A DNA stretch of 64,000 nt, taken from the NCBI RefSeq assembly GCF_954871325.1, contig NC_088775.1, positions 74,253,561-74,317,560 on the forward strand. The letters are read 5' to 3'. The notes under the pieces were generated by a model. The model was not told the origin of the DNA and made no database searches. It worked only from the letters and a program-made list of their open reading frames with translations. Each line of letters begins with the position of its first letter. Position 1 is the stretch's first letter. This DNA comes from Gordionus sp. m RMFG-2023. Taxonomy: Eukaryota > Nematomorpha > Gordioida > Chordodea > Parachordodidae. Positions 14,001-29,000 of this stretch are shown here, one piece after another. Made by a program: the position numbers and the translations under genes.

Positions 14001-17000
14001 TAAAAGAGGGTGACTATTAAACTGGCTTAGCGCCCCCCATAGGCTGGCTTACATATTGGTTTCAATCTATTGTATTGGTTTATTTTGCCTATATTATATT
14101 GGTATTTATTTATATCTATACAACACACAGAAGAATAAAAAATATTTCATTAGAAAAGTTTTCAGACCGGCATTATTTGAGTTTTGATTCCCACTATCTT
14201 CCACTCCAATTACGATATCGTAAATAAATATATGCATATATTTTCATAGATACAAAAATATTACTATCACAGATGCTAAAATATATAGATAAGAGATCCA
14301 GATTTAATTTTTCTAAGGTAATAATTATTGCGCCAATATATTTTTTCGGGAAATTCAAACCGCATATATATCACTTGGTAAATTAAACATAATGATATAT
14401 TTTTAGCATTATTCGAATTCACTAAAATCTAAAAATATTTTATATTCTTATTAATTTTCGAATAATATTTATATTGATATTGCCTTTAAACTAATATAGC
14501 ACGACTATTGGATTGATTTATCAGCTATTGGTTAGCACTGAGCAGATAAATATAAAAATCGGATTGGTATTGATAACCAATAGAATATTGATATTGTTAT
14601 CTCTCCTATTGACTTTGACGTCATTGCTAATTATAGTTATTGGTCATGGGTTATAAAAAATTTTTAAATTTCCCCTAAAAATAGATAATATTATATATTA
14701 CAGAAATATGAAATTTCTATATAGGAAGTTAGTTCCATCATTGTGAACTGAATTTGATTCTATTTTTTATGAAAGTTAACCCACAACTGTAATGTTCATA
14801 TAATATTTTTATTTTAATTGGCCATTCAATTACTCCCGTGAAAGGTCTAACCTAGAATCTCATTACCACAAAAATCTCTCCAAATTAGCCATCAAGATGA
14901 GTCGAACAGTACAAACCCATCAGGAGCAATCTAAGCTTACTCACTGTAAAACCCTCTCTAAAAATGCTTCCATTGATGATAAAAAATCAAAACAATCGAA
15001 GGATAAATACGGTCAAATTAGGAAATCATTCAGGCTCAAGAAAGATAAAAGGCAGACCATCAATGTTGAAAAGTGAAATTAATTTATATACTAATATTTT
15101 ATAATATATTATGATCTTGCCTTATTTTATTTTAGCAATGATTGCATTCAATTTTTTTTGGAAAAAAATAAAATAATATCAAATAAAATCTTACTCAAAT
15201 TAGAAAAAGGCAGGAAAAATTTAAAAAAATATATATATAATAATAACAGGTAGTTGACTTAAATTATAATTTTCGTAATTTGGTTTAAAAATATGATTTT
15301 ATTTAATTACAAATTAGGTATATTATTATTATTATTTATTTAATGTATATTTCATACTTATTAACGCAGCATTATTCTCGAGTAAGTCCATTTATTACTT
15401 TTAAAATGCAATTTACATTTTGGGCTAAGTTCAAAATCATTTTTTAAAAATTCGAATTGTTAAAACTTTCATAAGTTTTAAAATTTTTTTCTTTAATATA
15501 TTTTATTTTTAAGACATAGAGATAAAATTTCTTCATTTTCAATTTTCATTTAGTTATTTATTTTTTTATTATTTTCTTACATAGACTTATTTTTTAAATA
15601 AATTATTTTACTATTTTGGGGGATTTATATTATGCCAAAATTATTTTTAAAATTTGGACATTTTCTATTTTTTTTTGGTTGGCAATCTTTAATGCTATCT
15701 TGAGATTCGGCCCAATAGCATTTTCTCGATCATACTTTTTAGGGATGTACTGATATTTTTTATCGGATCCGGTTAGTCATTTGTCTTTTTTTAAATATGG
15801 GTTATCGACCGATAATTATTAAAATTTACATAAAATGGTGTCTTCATAATATTTAAGAAAATATATTTATTAAGTTAAGAGTATTTTTATTAAAATGATA
15901 AATTTTTTAAAAAACGAACTAAATAATTTTAAACATGAATAAAAAAATTTAACAATCTACATTGATCATAAATACTATACTTTTACACTATAGAAAGACT
16001 TTTGGAACAAACAAAAAAAGATTATAATGTTTACTATTAATAAGCTAAAAATAATAGGTTAATTAAAATTTGATAGATGTATATTTTAAATGACATAAGT
16101 TATTGTTATGTTATAGTCATAGATTATGGTATAGTTATACTATAAAAAAGTAGATAAGTTCATTAAAAAATATTAAATATGTATAACGAACAAATTTGGA
16201 ATAATTATATCGGATTGGTAATCGGCCTATGTCTATATTATATCAAATCGGTCTCTAAGAAGTTGTTGTATCGGTAGACCTCTAATACTGCTATTACGTT
16301 TTACCCTTATTTTTTTTTAAATTAAAATTTTTTAAAACCTAGAAAATAGAAATAGGGAAGATATTTTTTATGTCATAAAATCTTAAATTTATTCCATTTT
16401 AAATTTAAAAATTTACACAAATCCTTACTTTATAAAAAATAAATTTCAAAAATCACATAAAAATTAGTTATTTTGACCATATGTTTTTTTTTGAAAACAA
16501 CGATCAAGGTTTTATTATAATCCTAATCAAAATTTACTGCTTCGAATTTAGATAGTAATAACGGTAATCTCATAAATAAAATGACATCTAAAAAAATCAT
16601 TTGCGATTCATCTATAATTTTAAATGTTGAAACTAAAAAAAAATTTCTATAAAGTAAAAATGAGTAAGAATTTAGGGCCGTAAAACACCGTGGTTGTCTT
16701 TTAAAATGAATTTTTTCTACTCACTCCTAGTTAGCAAATCCTTTCCCCACTTTTTACCCCACTTTTTGATTAGGATTTAAATTAGAAATATTAACTGGGC
16801 CCAAAGGGGCGATACTATTTTTTTAAATTAGGCCGGGTTTAAAAATTGAGGCCATATGTGAACCACTTTTACATATTTTTTAATTTGCGATAACGATGAA
16901 GTAATGGGGGCTGGGGTGGTTAACTATATTTTTTATGAACGATGTTCGTTTTTTTTGAAAAAAATGATGAACAGCTTTCCTTTATTGGCGCGTTCAAATT

Positions 17001-20000
17001 TAACGTTCGTTCAATTTTAAAAACACATTTTATTTTTATTTATTTAAAAAATTTATATTAATCCTAATTTTTTAAGAAAAAGTCTCTTATTTTTTAATTA
17101 GCTGTTTTATTTCCTTTTAAATTTCAATTTTTTTTAACACGCCATTATTATGGTTTATTAATTTGAATATTATTGTTTATATTCTAATTTATTAGATTAT
17201 AGTGTAAGCATGGATATTATTCATCATAATCCTCTGTGATTCTGAAAATTTAAAATCAGATGAATTAACATTACCATGACCATAATATGATAAATATTTT
17301 ACGGTATCTCTTATATTAAAGGAACTAATTCAATACATACCAAAGTTAAAATGTGCCCAAAAAGTATTATATCAGTTTTAAAATCTTCAAGTTCCCATTT
17401 AAAACGACATTTACAATATTAATTATTTTATTTTATACAATGTAACTAAGTATAATCATTAAATTTGAAGAAAAAATGCCTTAGGTATATTTGATCTCAA
17501 GATTTAATATTTATAAATTAAAAAAATTAGTAGCCTAAAATATGGTTAACTATTGATAGACGCAGTAATAAATGGGATTAATAAAAGGTATTAAACCTAT
17601 CATTATCAAATTAATTACATATATTTTTTATAAGATTAGAACATATATGAAGATCAATATGATTTTTCTGCAATTATACAACCAATATTTAAGCCTCAAT
17701 GCCCATGGATGAAACTTCCACAGAACAAAACTAATAAACTCATAGCGTTATTGAAAACCCTTGAAATTATATTGCAAGAACTCTTAATTTTTTTGACGAG
17801 GAAGTAGAGGATGAATTAGAGGAGGCTAATTTATCTCAATTTTTTGGAGCAAAAGACAAAACAATAAATGTTTTTAATAAATTCCCCATGTTAGAAGAGT
17901 TGTTAAGTTTAAAACCGCAATCCATCTGCCCATGTAGAGCATGTTTTTAATATAGTTAATGTCATATTAACTGCCAACCGTTTTTTCAGATGAAAATTTT
18001 GAAAAACAATTGTCATTAAAAATTAAAAGAAATCGCTATATTATATTGCATTTATAATTATATTATCAAATAAAAACTATATTCTTTTTTATCATGTCTA
18101 ATATAATGTTTAAAAAATATAAGACATATATTAAATTATATTTTAAAAAAAATTTATAAAATTTTGAACGAACGTGAACGCGTTCGATTTTTGTCCAATA
18201 AACGTTGAACGCGAACGCGTTCCATTTTTTTAGAAATGTTTCTCCATCACTAATATTTTTATATTATTAATTTTTTACTTTTATAATATGACCTTTTCAT
18301 TACCAATATATATTTTTTTTATAAAATCGATTTTTTTTTGTAGGGAAAATTATGATACGAGAATACGATTATTTTTGTAAATTTTAAAAATGTACAGAGT
18401 TGAAAAATTTATTTAAGATATCATCTTATTATTTTTAATCATTTATTCCATCCATCTAAAAATTGAGTATAAACGATTTTGGATCGTACCGTGTAATAAA
18501 AAAAAGTTTTAATTAAACAGTGTTTTTAAAAGATTGAAAGTATTCTATAAGAACCTTATTTCATCGGCTGGGTATTTAGTGTTATATATTCATTTTTTTA
18601 AATTGTTCCGGAAAGAATTTTAAAATTATATTTTAATTAGATGATCAGATTATGATAATGCAAATATCCTCAATTATATTTTAACATTTTTATTGTGGAT
18701 ATATAAGAATATAACGCTGAAGGATGCATTTATCAAAAATAAATTTGTAAAAACGTGGTTATAGAACATTATAATACTCAGTTGACGATTTATAAAATTT
18801 AATTTATCATTTTAAAAACAGATTGCCCTCGAATCAAATCGATTTACAATCAATATCAAATAAGTCATTTACGCATTACAAACACTAATAGTTAATTTGC
18901 TTTAATTAATCCGCCTGGAGGTGCGAATATATAAGTCAATTAAATCTTATCAGTGAAACAAATAATTATTAATTTAACACTAATTTTTTTGAAGATTATA
19001 AGATAAATGACATTTTATTATGACTTATATTATAAATTACTTTTTACTAAGCAATTGAAAGATATCAAATTAATTTAATCTAGTCTTTGTTAGTCATAAT
19101 ATAAACTTTTAAAATGATTACTTTTTTTTATAAGAATTTTTTAAAATCGAGGGTGCTTTTTTAGGAAACACCGTGTGCCACTGTCAGCTAATTAAAAAAA
19201 ATTTTTGTATTATTATTTTCATAATAAAATAAATATAGCAAGAGTATGTGATACAATATGTTAAAAATATTTTTTTTGACAAGATAAAAAGGAGTATTGA
19301 CAAACAATGACAATTATCGCGTAAGTATTTTGACCAGTAGATAACCAACGCACTTTAAATAAAAAATAACCCATTATATTATGGGATGTCTACGGGTGCA
19401 GCTCAGTTTCATATCCATATCTTATTTTTTGTGATAATCAAAATGGCGTTTTAACGGTCTCTTTGGGATAGATGGGACCGGACATTGATTTGATTTTTTA
19501 ACTTCCAAGGCCACCTGGACAGGAGTCGAATCTCGGCAAAAACTATCGCCCTTTAAATTAAATTTTTTTATCCTTTTTCCTTTTTCCTTTAAAATTTTAA
19601 AAAATTAATGATTTATATATTAGCTAAGGCGAGCTGTAGTCATTTAGTTTTCAATTTAATATTACATTGATTTATCATATTCAAAAAGACCAAATCTACT
19701 AGGAATCACATTCTATAAAAATGAAATCCCCGAATTGTAAAAAAATAACAGTTAGGAATTCAGATCAAATAAAACACAATCATAACGGCTTTTCCTAATT
19801 TTTGCCATTTTATATTTAGGCTAAATCTTACCGATATTTAACCCCTCCCCTTTCTTGGTTCGATCGGGTCCATAACAAGTTTTTTAGATTTTTCATTACA
19901 CAAAAGCGTTTTCCTATTGAACAAATTTAATTATAATAAATATTGGGTTTGTTTTCTTAAATATTAATATCATAAAATTAATTTAAAATTATGACTTCAC

Positions 20001-23000
20001 CTGGCTTTTTAAAAAAATATTTATTTCAATTCCACTTCAAATTCATTCTCGTATTCTCTTTATTCATATTATTCGAATAACTTTGGAAAATCAATAGAAA
20101 CAAAATTTAGATTACTAGGTGTTAAAAATTGATGTTTTATGAATAATACGGAATATTTTTTAAAACATATTAGCAATGACATAAATAAGAACTTTTTTTG
20201 GTAGGAAGAAGAAAGGAGAGCAAATATAGGTATAGGGCTAAAGTATGGTTAAGTTTCTTATTAATTTACCGAGTGAGGCTTGAATTTTAAGTAGTCAATA
20301 AGAAGGAAAAAAAGAGAAGGAGATCCTTCCACAAATATTGTAGATACAAATCCTAAAATCCTGAGTCCAAAAATTATAAAATATTTAGTTTACTTCTACC
20401 GATATTTTTATTCATCTAAAATGACAAAAGGACAACGACGTCATAAATATATAGTCGCCGTCAAATTTCTCTAATTTTTTTTGTTAAATATATATATATT
20501 TTTTTTTAAAACATATTTTGATGATATATCAAATCTTATATTAAATTTTATAATGCAAAAAAATTATCATTTTATAAAGAAAAAAAATTAAATGAAGTAG
20601 AGTGTATCGATATCACTTTTTGGAGGCCGTACCGATCTGATATCATATCTGTTTTTGTATTCTGTAAACATACTACTCGTTTTAATTTTTAATGCCTACA
20701 TCTAGTATTGCAAAATCGCTCCATTTGAGCCAGTTTTTTAAAACGACGAACTCAGTGTTTTATCCAGAAAAATATTACGCAAGCCAGAAAATTATGCTCA
20801 TAAATGGCTCAAGAGTTTGAACATCCACTAGCGAAATCTCGAGGCTTAGCCAATATATTTCCGGCTAAAATATAATTTAGCCTTTTTTAGCTATTTTGCA
20901 TCATTACCTACATCTACTCATCTCATATACTTTTTATTAGCATTGATCTATAATAAAACTATACGATAACATAAGTCACTTAAATATATTATATAGTTTA
21001 TATTCATGAATCTAAAGGTTATATAAAATATTTTTATTGATAAATCACTTATTTATATTTTAACATTAATCTATTTATATTTTTTTTTAACTTTCATAAA
21101 TTACTATTTAATAAAAATAAACTTTTTGCATAATAATGAAAATATTTTAATAACCAAAAATCGGACTAAAAAAGATAATTGCTTTATAAAAAAATATATA
21201 TTTGCGTAAACAAACTGTTTAATTATATAAAGTTATAAATTCTTGCTATTTTTTATTGATTGAGATTCAAGTTCCCTTTTCGCGTTAACATTATAATAGG
21301 CAGCAAAATGGCCAAAGTTTATCCTATGCATAGTGTTCAATTAGGGGGTTTTGGATATTGAAAAATAAAGCTGAGATAATTGTATTTTACTATGTTTATG
21401 GCTAATCTTTGGCGTAGGTAGAATCCCTCGCTGGGATCCTCGGTCCTTGCAGAGATCCGTTTTCCCAGCTCTTTAAAGAAGGCCAGGGCATGAGAGCCGA
21501 ACGACGTTAGAGTCGTGGCGATTAATGGTAGGAATGTATAATTGGCGGGAAGAGATGTCGAATATTTAGCTAGTTTATTCCCCTCGGCATCTAGTATGAC
21601 ATCTCTATTTATATTGGAAGTGGCAAGAGGATCGATGCATGAGAAATCCCAGGTTAGGCATTCCCCCCTCTTCCAAGGGATCATAGTCGAACCATCGGAA
21701 TTGTAAAGGCCAGTAGGCTCAAGGGTGGATGGGATGCCGGCGGATTTTAAGGCCCTGGCAATGGTATCATTGCATTTTGAATGCCTAATGAATCTACCTC
21801 TACAGCGCTTGCAATGTAGAGAGTGACGGCCTTTGGAGTTGACCGACGTTTGACAAAGTATATAGTGATAAGGCATTACCATATCGCAATTAAGTCTAAG
21901 ACCTATGGCGTGACGTAGTTCGTCATTGCCTAGGAGCTGGTCAAGGTTTCGCGATGGGAATGCCTCAAGAAATTCGTATCCACTACCTGCGTGGAGAAGA
22001 GTAGAGAATGGTCCTCTGGTTGGCTTCTCGATTTAAGGAATGCAACGGAGTTGCCAACTAGAGGTTTATCCCAATCCTTCTGTAGTGCCGACGATGGAGG
22101 ATCGACTAATGAGAGGGACTTCCATAGATCAATTACCTGTAGGAGTAAGGGGTCAGGATGTTTGGTGAGTGTTTGTATGATGGGCTCGCAGGAAAAGCGA
22201 GAGGATATGAACGCACTAAAATAAATTTTTAAAAATTAAGATGCCATTTTATCGGATCGGAAAATTTTATAATATCTGCCGATAATTTATATTTTGAAAA
22301 TAAAATATCGGTACATCCCATAAATGAAGAGACGAGCACGGGAAAAAAATAATGTTTTTATAGTCATCTCGTTTTTTTAAGAAAACAAACATTATTTTGC
22401 TATCGGAAGGCGAAGGAAGCACTTTTTGTAAATTAAAATGGCAAATGCTATTAGCGATATATATAAAATTTTTTATGACATCAAGGAATTCCATATTTTT
22501 CGCTTGGGAAGTCATATGCCAAGAAATGGATGAAGAGTCCCAAATTCACAAGTAATATATACTTTATATTTTTCCTGTTTAAGGATATGATTAATGAGAT
22601 TGGAAATCATATTTTCTCCAATCAAATTTATATGATTATGAATAAAAAAAGACTATTTTAATCAAATTAGCCAGTATATTCAGGTCACCCACAATCCGTA
22701 ATCGCAAAATAATAATTAATGTATATTTCTTTTTTAATATTATTTTAAAAGACTAATATGCTGATAACCCAATAATTTTTATATACACTTATTTTTTGTT
22801 ATTTTTCCCTCTTCCCTTAGAAATATAAGTGTGACTTTGAACGAAGATATAGTCAAGCCGTTGATCAATTTATCTAAAATTCACTCCGATTTACGCAAAA
22901 CGGTTAGCCATCTTATATTTGTCGATCGAATATCTCTTTATTAATATTCTATTCGCGAATATCAATTAGCGATTGCCAAAAACTCTTAAATAAATTCTAA

Positions 23001-26000
23001 ATTACTATTTTATTGTTTGTTTACACACATAAAAACGTTTTATAAAAATCAGTAAAAATAAATATGGTAAACTAATTTTCATTTACTAAAATGTAGTTGA
23101 AGAGATAAGCATAATAAGTCGACAAAGCATTGTAATTTGATACGATTTCAGGAAATCGAGATCAAAACCAGAATTTGTAACCTGTATTGGTAAAGGTTCG
23201 GTTCGTAATATTTTAAAGTAACAATGATTCATGTTTCGATTCTTAGATTTGCTCGGTTCCAAGGGTTCCGGTTCAAAACTTTATTAACAAGCTATTACAA
23301 AAATATTATTAAATTCTAAAATAAATCATTCAAAATTGTTGTCCACTTTTTTTTAAACTGGTTCGGATTCGTAAAATTTTTAGAAAATGGTTCTATTTCC
23401 GTGAGAAGTTCCAATTCCTAAATTAGTTCCGGGTTCTGATTTCAAATTTTGACCGACATGCTTAAAAGCGGGAATATTATGAGCGTATTATGTAAATTGA
23501 AACAAAAATCATGCAGTAAATGAGCTTAATAAATATAAAAGTTTGTTTTAAAAATTAAATATAAGATTGAAAGCGATGTTGAAAAAACCTGTAAACTATA
23601 TGAAGAAGCCAGGTCCGATGAGATCAAGGTATTGCAATATAATTTATATTATTCTTTGCTAAAAAAATAATGTCATTACTCATTTACACGTGTCATAGCA
23701 TTTAATCCAATTTCTGTCACTTAAAAAGATTGACGTTTCTTGCTTAAAATCAAATCATGTTTATTTGATTCTTTACGTTTAACCTTTTTCATATTTAGAA
23801 CAAAGTAGCCAGTTTTGAAAATCACAAACAAGTCGAAAAATTGAAGGAAAATATTGAAGCTCTCACGAAGAAAAATTCTGAAGCCTTTAAATCCGTTCCA
23901 AACGCCGCATCCTCTCCAGCCGAAAAAGAAATTTTTAAGGTTAATAAAAAAAAAAAATCTCTTTTTTTAAAAAAATAATCAAATTAGATTTAAACTCACT
24001 GACTTCTGCTCTTTACTAGCGACCCCACATAGGGAAATATGAGGCGGTTCCTTTCCTTTAATTTAAAGATTTGTTTAAAATATGTCTAGTCAAAAATAAT
24101 GAATAACCAACTATAAGCAAATAAATTTTTAAAAATAATAATAGATTCTGGGTCTGCAGGTATGATTTATTTTCATAAAAATGGAACAGGTTTAATTATT
24201 GTTGAAATAATAAAACCTCATTTATTTGATTTAACCTTTAACTTATATAAAATAAAGTTAGTTTAATTTTTTTTATTTATTTTTAAAACTATGGATGCTT
24301 AACAAAATAAATTTTAAAAAAGAAGAGCCCTTAAAAGTTAGCCAACAAACAATATCTGTCATTCTTAATAAAACTAATATTTGGAAAATTTCTGATTCTA
24401 AATCCATAATTATATCTAAACTTATTGAAGAAATGATAGCCTGCGACCATCAGCTAATTTTTATATTGGAGGATAACTGCTTTAAAAAATTATTACATCA
24501 TTTATATCTGAATTTTCCAATAGAAAGTATTTTTCGCAAAGAGTAATTTCTGATATATATGAAAAATTTTCCGAAAAAAATTTTGGCTGAGGGTTCTTAT
24601 TTCTAGAAATTCAGGTGGTGATTCTCATATCTCTCTAACATGCCATTATATAACCCAAGACTAACGTATTATACTACAATAAACATTGCTCATATTTTAG
24701 GCGAGATTAATTATTTGGGGAATAAAAAAAACAAAATACGCTTAATTCGTGATAACGCACCAAATATAGCCTTGGCCATGAAAAATGGAAAATTTCAAAG
24801 TGTATCATGGTTTGCCATAGTTTACAATTTGGGCCGGGTTGGCTTTCAGGCCCATACCCAGCCCCGTTATCTAATTATATATATTTCCTATATATATTTC
24901 CTAGCGGGCCCTCTAGGTTATTTTAATGGGCTTGGGCCAATTAAATTTAGCTTATTTTAAGAATATTTAATAGGACAAATATTACAAATCATTTTGATTT
25001 TAGTAGGTGTTATTTATCACATTTCCTATACTCCTTGGTAGAGTGTTATTGTTTTTTTTTAAATTGCAAATTTGTATATTACTTATTCTTGACATAACAG
25101 ATTTAAAGTGTATAGGTAATAAATATTATTTATAATTTAAGGGAAAAGTATAGTTGAATGGATCCTATTTTATTAATACATGTTTTTTATATATGCAGCT
25201 GCTTATATAGATTAGGTTGTAATACATCATGGTTTAGAATAAAATGCATCAATCTATATGTATAAAACCGGAAATAGCCATAAAAAAGGTTCAAAATTTT
25301 TATCACACTGCTTTATATTTGTACAAAATTCGCACTTTATTTAAACTTTTATTAAATTTTGTTTCGAAATTGCTTGACAAAATAATTCAAAACATATTTA
25401 TAACTTTATTTGTCTCAAATTGCATAATTACATATAATACAATTAAAAATTTATAATTATATTTAAAATATATCATATATTAAATCATCGAAAGAATTTG
25501 AATAAATTTTGACTTTCATTTTGTTTTCGCCTAAGCATGGAACTTTTGTGTTCCAGAATCTCTTTGCTCACAGAAACCTGCTTTCAAGATGATTTTCCAT
25601 ATTGATATATTAATTATTGCTCACAAATATATAATTTACCCCATGGATATTATTTCCTGCATAGTTAAATAAATCCATTGTTTTGGAACTGCATTAGAAA
25701 ATTAATAAATTTTAGCCACTCTATTAAATTTTTCCTTCAAGAATAGGATCAATTTTGTTTGAAATAAATAGAACATGCATTATGAGAAAATAAAGAATTA
25801 TTATTATGATTATGATTTTAAGATGAAATAAAAATTAAGGAGCTAACATTAGGGGTTACGAAAACTACAATATCAAGGTGAATTTATCGATTAAATATAA
25901 AGACATTTGTTGAATTTTAATTTTGGTAGATTGTTTTATGCTAAATAAAATATTTAAAATTATTTTGCCAAGTAATTTCGTGACAAAATTTAACTAAAGT

Positions 26001-29000
26001 AATAAATAAAGCATATTATCCCAGCCGCCTCTCAAAAATTTTGTTAAAGATAAAAAAAAGTAAGGGCCTATTAGATTGAATTTTTAAATAAACATTATTT
26101 CATAACTATTCATTAAATTTAAATATGATGATATTTATGTTTAAATGATCAAATTTAGCTATATAAAGAGTCATAACTCCTAGAACTATGTTCATCCTAG
26201 TCTAGCATTTTGTACAAATATAAAGCAGTGCACAGGGGAAAAATTTAAAATACCCTTTTTCTCCTGGTTTATACATCCGGTTTTCGATATTAATCAGATT
26301 TCTATTATATTTATTTGTATGTCATATTAAAGAACTATTATTAAGCTACATTTTAAAATTTATCTCTAACCTAATTATTTCTCGAGATATTTCAAAATAA
26401 ATGAGGTGGATTTTGTTAAAAATGTAGCATTTTTCCATGCTTTAAACTCCTATATCTTATCTGGTAAACATGTTTCAAATTGGGACCAGGGAAGGATTAA
26501 ATCATCTTCACCTGAAGAAGTAAGTACTATGGACATAATATTATTAAAATAAATTATAAAATAGAATATTTATATTATTATTAACATTTACTTTGAATTT
26601 TGATTGAATATTAATTAGATTAACATTCGACTGAAAATTTAATGAGTATTTAAAATAAAAATGTAGGAATTGTGGTTGATATGAATTAAAAACTCATCAT
26701 AAATTATTTATATTAAAATAATAATACTCATTTTATCAAACTTTTTTAATCGGTCGTCTATAAATTTTATTAAATTTCTTTTTACATAAAACCTAGTTTA
26801 AAAAAAATATAATTTATAAATTTATAATTATATAATTAAAAATAAAAATAAAATTCTATAATTGAGTCCCCAAAAAGGAACCCTAATTGTGTCTAAAATT
26901 TTTTATTTGGATTTTTTGTCGAATAAAAAGAAATTCTCTGGGTTCATTTGTGAAAAGTCGTATTTTATTACCCAGATTTTTTAAAAACATAAATGTTGAA
27001 GGCGAAATGTCCGTTAGTAGAGGTCACTACTGGAGTGAATATGAAGTTTTTAAAATTTTTGTATTTGTTTGTCTTTTTAATTTCTGCCTGTGTTATTAAA
27101 TTGAAATTTATGTTTGAAGGGAATGATGAGACACACGTGTAATCCCATATAAGTGATTTGCCGAGGGCCCAAGGTATGGTTGTCATACCATCAGGTCTTA
27201 AACCCTCTACTTGAGATTGGAATGTGTGCATCTGTTAGGCTTCTATTTATTATATGGTTTACAGCTTAGTGGCGTTGATGTCGTCCTTGACTAAATATAC
27301 AATTTAAGCCACGTCTACCCTTTGAATCGACGGGTGATTTGCATTTGATGCAGGCATGAGGCTGTACTATATCACAACCTAGATTGGTTACTCTCAATTG
27401 TTCATCTAATAAGAGATTACCAAGGTTACGAGGAGTGAATCTAACCATTCATGACCACCAAGTCTGTCAGATAATTGAAAGAGTTGAATGCAATCTAAAG
27501 ATAGATTGACTGATATATCTGTTTGGTATTTCGAGATTAAAGGTGTGAAATCATCTATCCATGAAATGAAAATTATTTTTATCATTCATAAAATAATCCA
27601 ATTACTTGCCGACAAACGTGAAAATAATTTCTGTCTCTTTGTGGACCATCATTGCCTAGATGTGCAGGATCAAAATTACAAACAATACCTCTCATAGTTT
27701 TCTTGCACATTACACATACCCTCACTTATAACAAGCAATTTTGTAACACCAATTTAATAATTTATAATCCTATATACATAGTTTTGCTAAGAAATTTTAA
27801 TTTTCATATTAAAAATATTTTTTCTTTAAAAAAAAAAATTAAATAAAATAATGTCAACAATTTGTAACATTTGTGCAAAACTAATTAAAGTGACAAAGGC
27901 CAGTCTTTTATACAAACATAGTTACAAAGGGTCAACATGTCCTTCCTCTCAAGTCTCAATAATCTCTAACCAATGAAATTATAACAATACCCAAACCCTT
28001 ATTAAATATTAGAGCCTCATCCTCCCCCTATTAACATAGATTTTCTTGAAAGATTTTTGGAATGGAAAAAAGACCCACTTTAACACATCTACCAAATAAA
28101 TCTAGAAACCTAATTTCAAATTTTGTTACTAAACTTATCACAAAAGTTAATGATAACTTAAATTGTTTAAAATCATGGGAAGACTTATTAACCTTCTCTC
28201 ACAAATGTCTTATACGTCCCGCTAACAAAGAAACCCCATTACATGAACAAATAAAATCAAACATTGATAATTTTGACACTATTCAAATGATTAATTACAA
28301 TCATAATGTTAAAAAGCAAGTAGATGATATAACACACAAATGCAAAATAATATCAAATAAAATAGATCGGTGACATAGGCTGTGTAATTAAACCTATATC
28401 CTCAGATAACCATCTTTCTCCTATCAATGAAGAAACATTACAACTACATCCCGAAGCTTCCACAGATAATCTACCCATCTCTCCAATCACCAGACTGTAA
28501 TTTTTAACAGTAATGAAATAGTCAATGCTATCAATTCTTTCAATAAAAACTCAGCAGGTGGTCTTGATGGTTTCAGACCCTCCTATTTTCAATACTTAAT
28601 TAATTCAAAAAATCCTTCCCATAGTTCTGTCATCAAGGTTTTAACAACTTTTTGTAATAACATAATTAATAATGATATTCCAATACAAACTCACCAAATC
28701 CTTTTTGGTGCACGTCTAATTGCATTATTCAAGCCAGACGGTGGTACCCGTCCCATTGCAGTAGGCTCCTTTTTCAGAAGATTAATAGCCAAAATCAATC
28801 GAACACATCAAACCTATCAATTAGGTTTTGGGATCACGGGCGGGTGTGAAATAGCGGCTCATACCTTAAGAATTTACTTAGAAATCCCACCACCATATTC
28901 TGTAATATGTAAACTAGATTTCAAAAATGCCTTCAATAGCCTACATCGTACCTCATTTTTAAAATTCTTCTATGAAACTTTTCCCTGTTACTCTAAATTT

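Larger units (their letters stand above)
20598..22321. mobile_element. TAGGGRTGTACCGATAT-ended element, copy 3, interrupted by a LINE fragment
   Basis: The left end is TAGAGTGTATCGATATCACT; the right end reads inward ATGGGATGTACCGATATTTT. A perfect 8-bp duplication AAATGAAG flanks it (20590-20597 and 22322-22329). It is in the opposite orientation to copy 1, with the GGAGGCCG end on the left. It hosts a LINE 3' fragment (about 21235-22225) and perhaps a 202-bp MITE (20705-20906). Confidence 0.8.

Noticed and set aside
20213-20236. Frame spelling RANIGIGLKY with a downstream GTTAAG, considered as the missing F-BAR exon
   Set aside because: Its acceptor would lie in a purine run, its end phase does not fit the exon at 22486, and the key Glu and Tyr of the F-BAR motif are absent. 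The 18521 candidate fits both phases.
22382-22485. Upstream extension of the AW exon from a TTTTTTTAAG acceptor
   Set aside because: The frame is open, but the 35 residues are hydrophobic and Cys/Trp-rich, unlike F-BAR, and would need a phase-0 upstream donor that was not found. The shorter exon fits phase and family.
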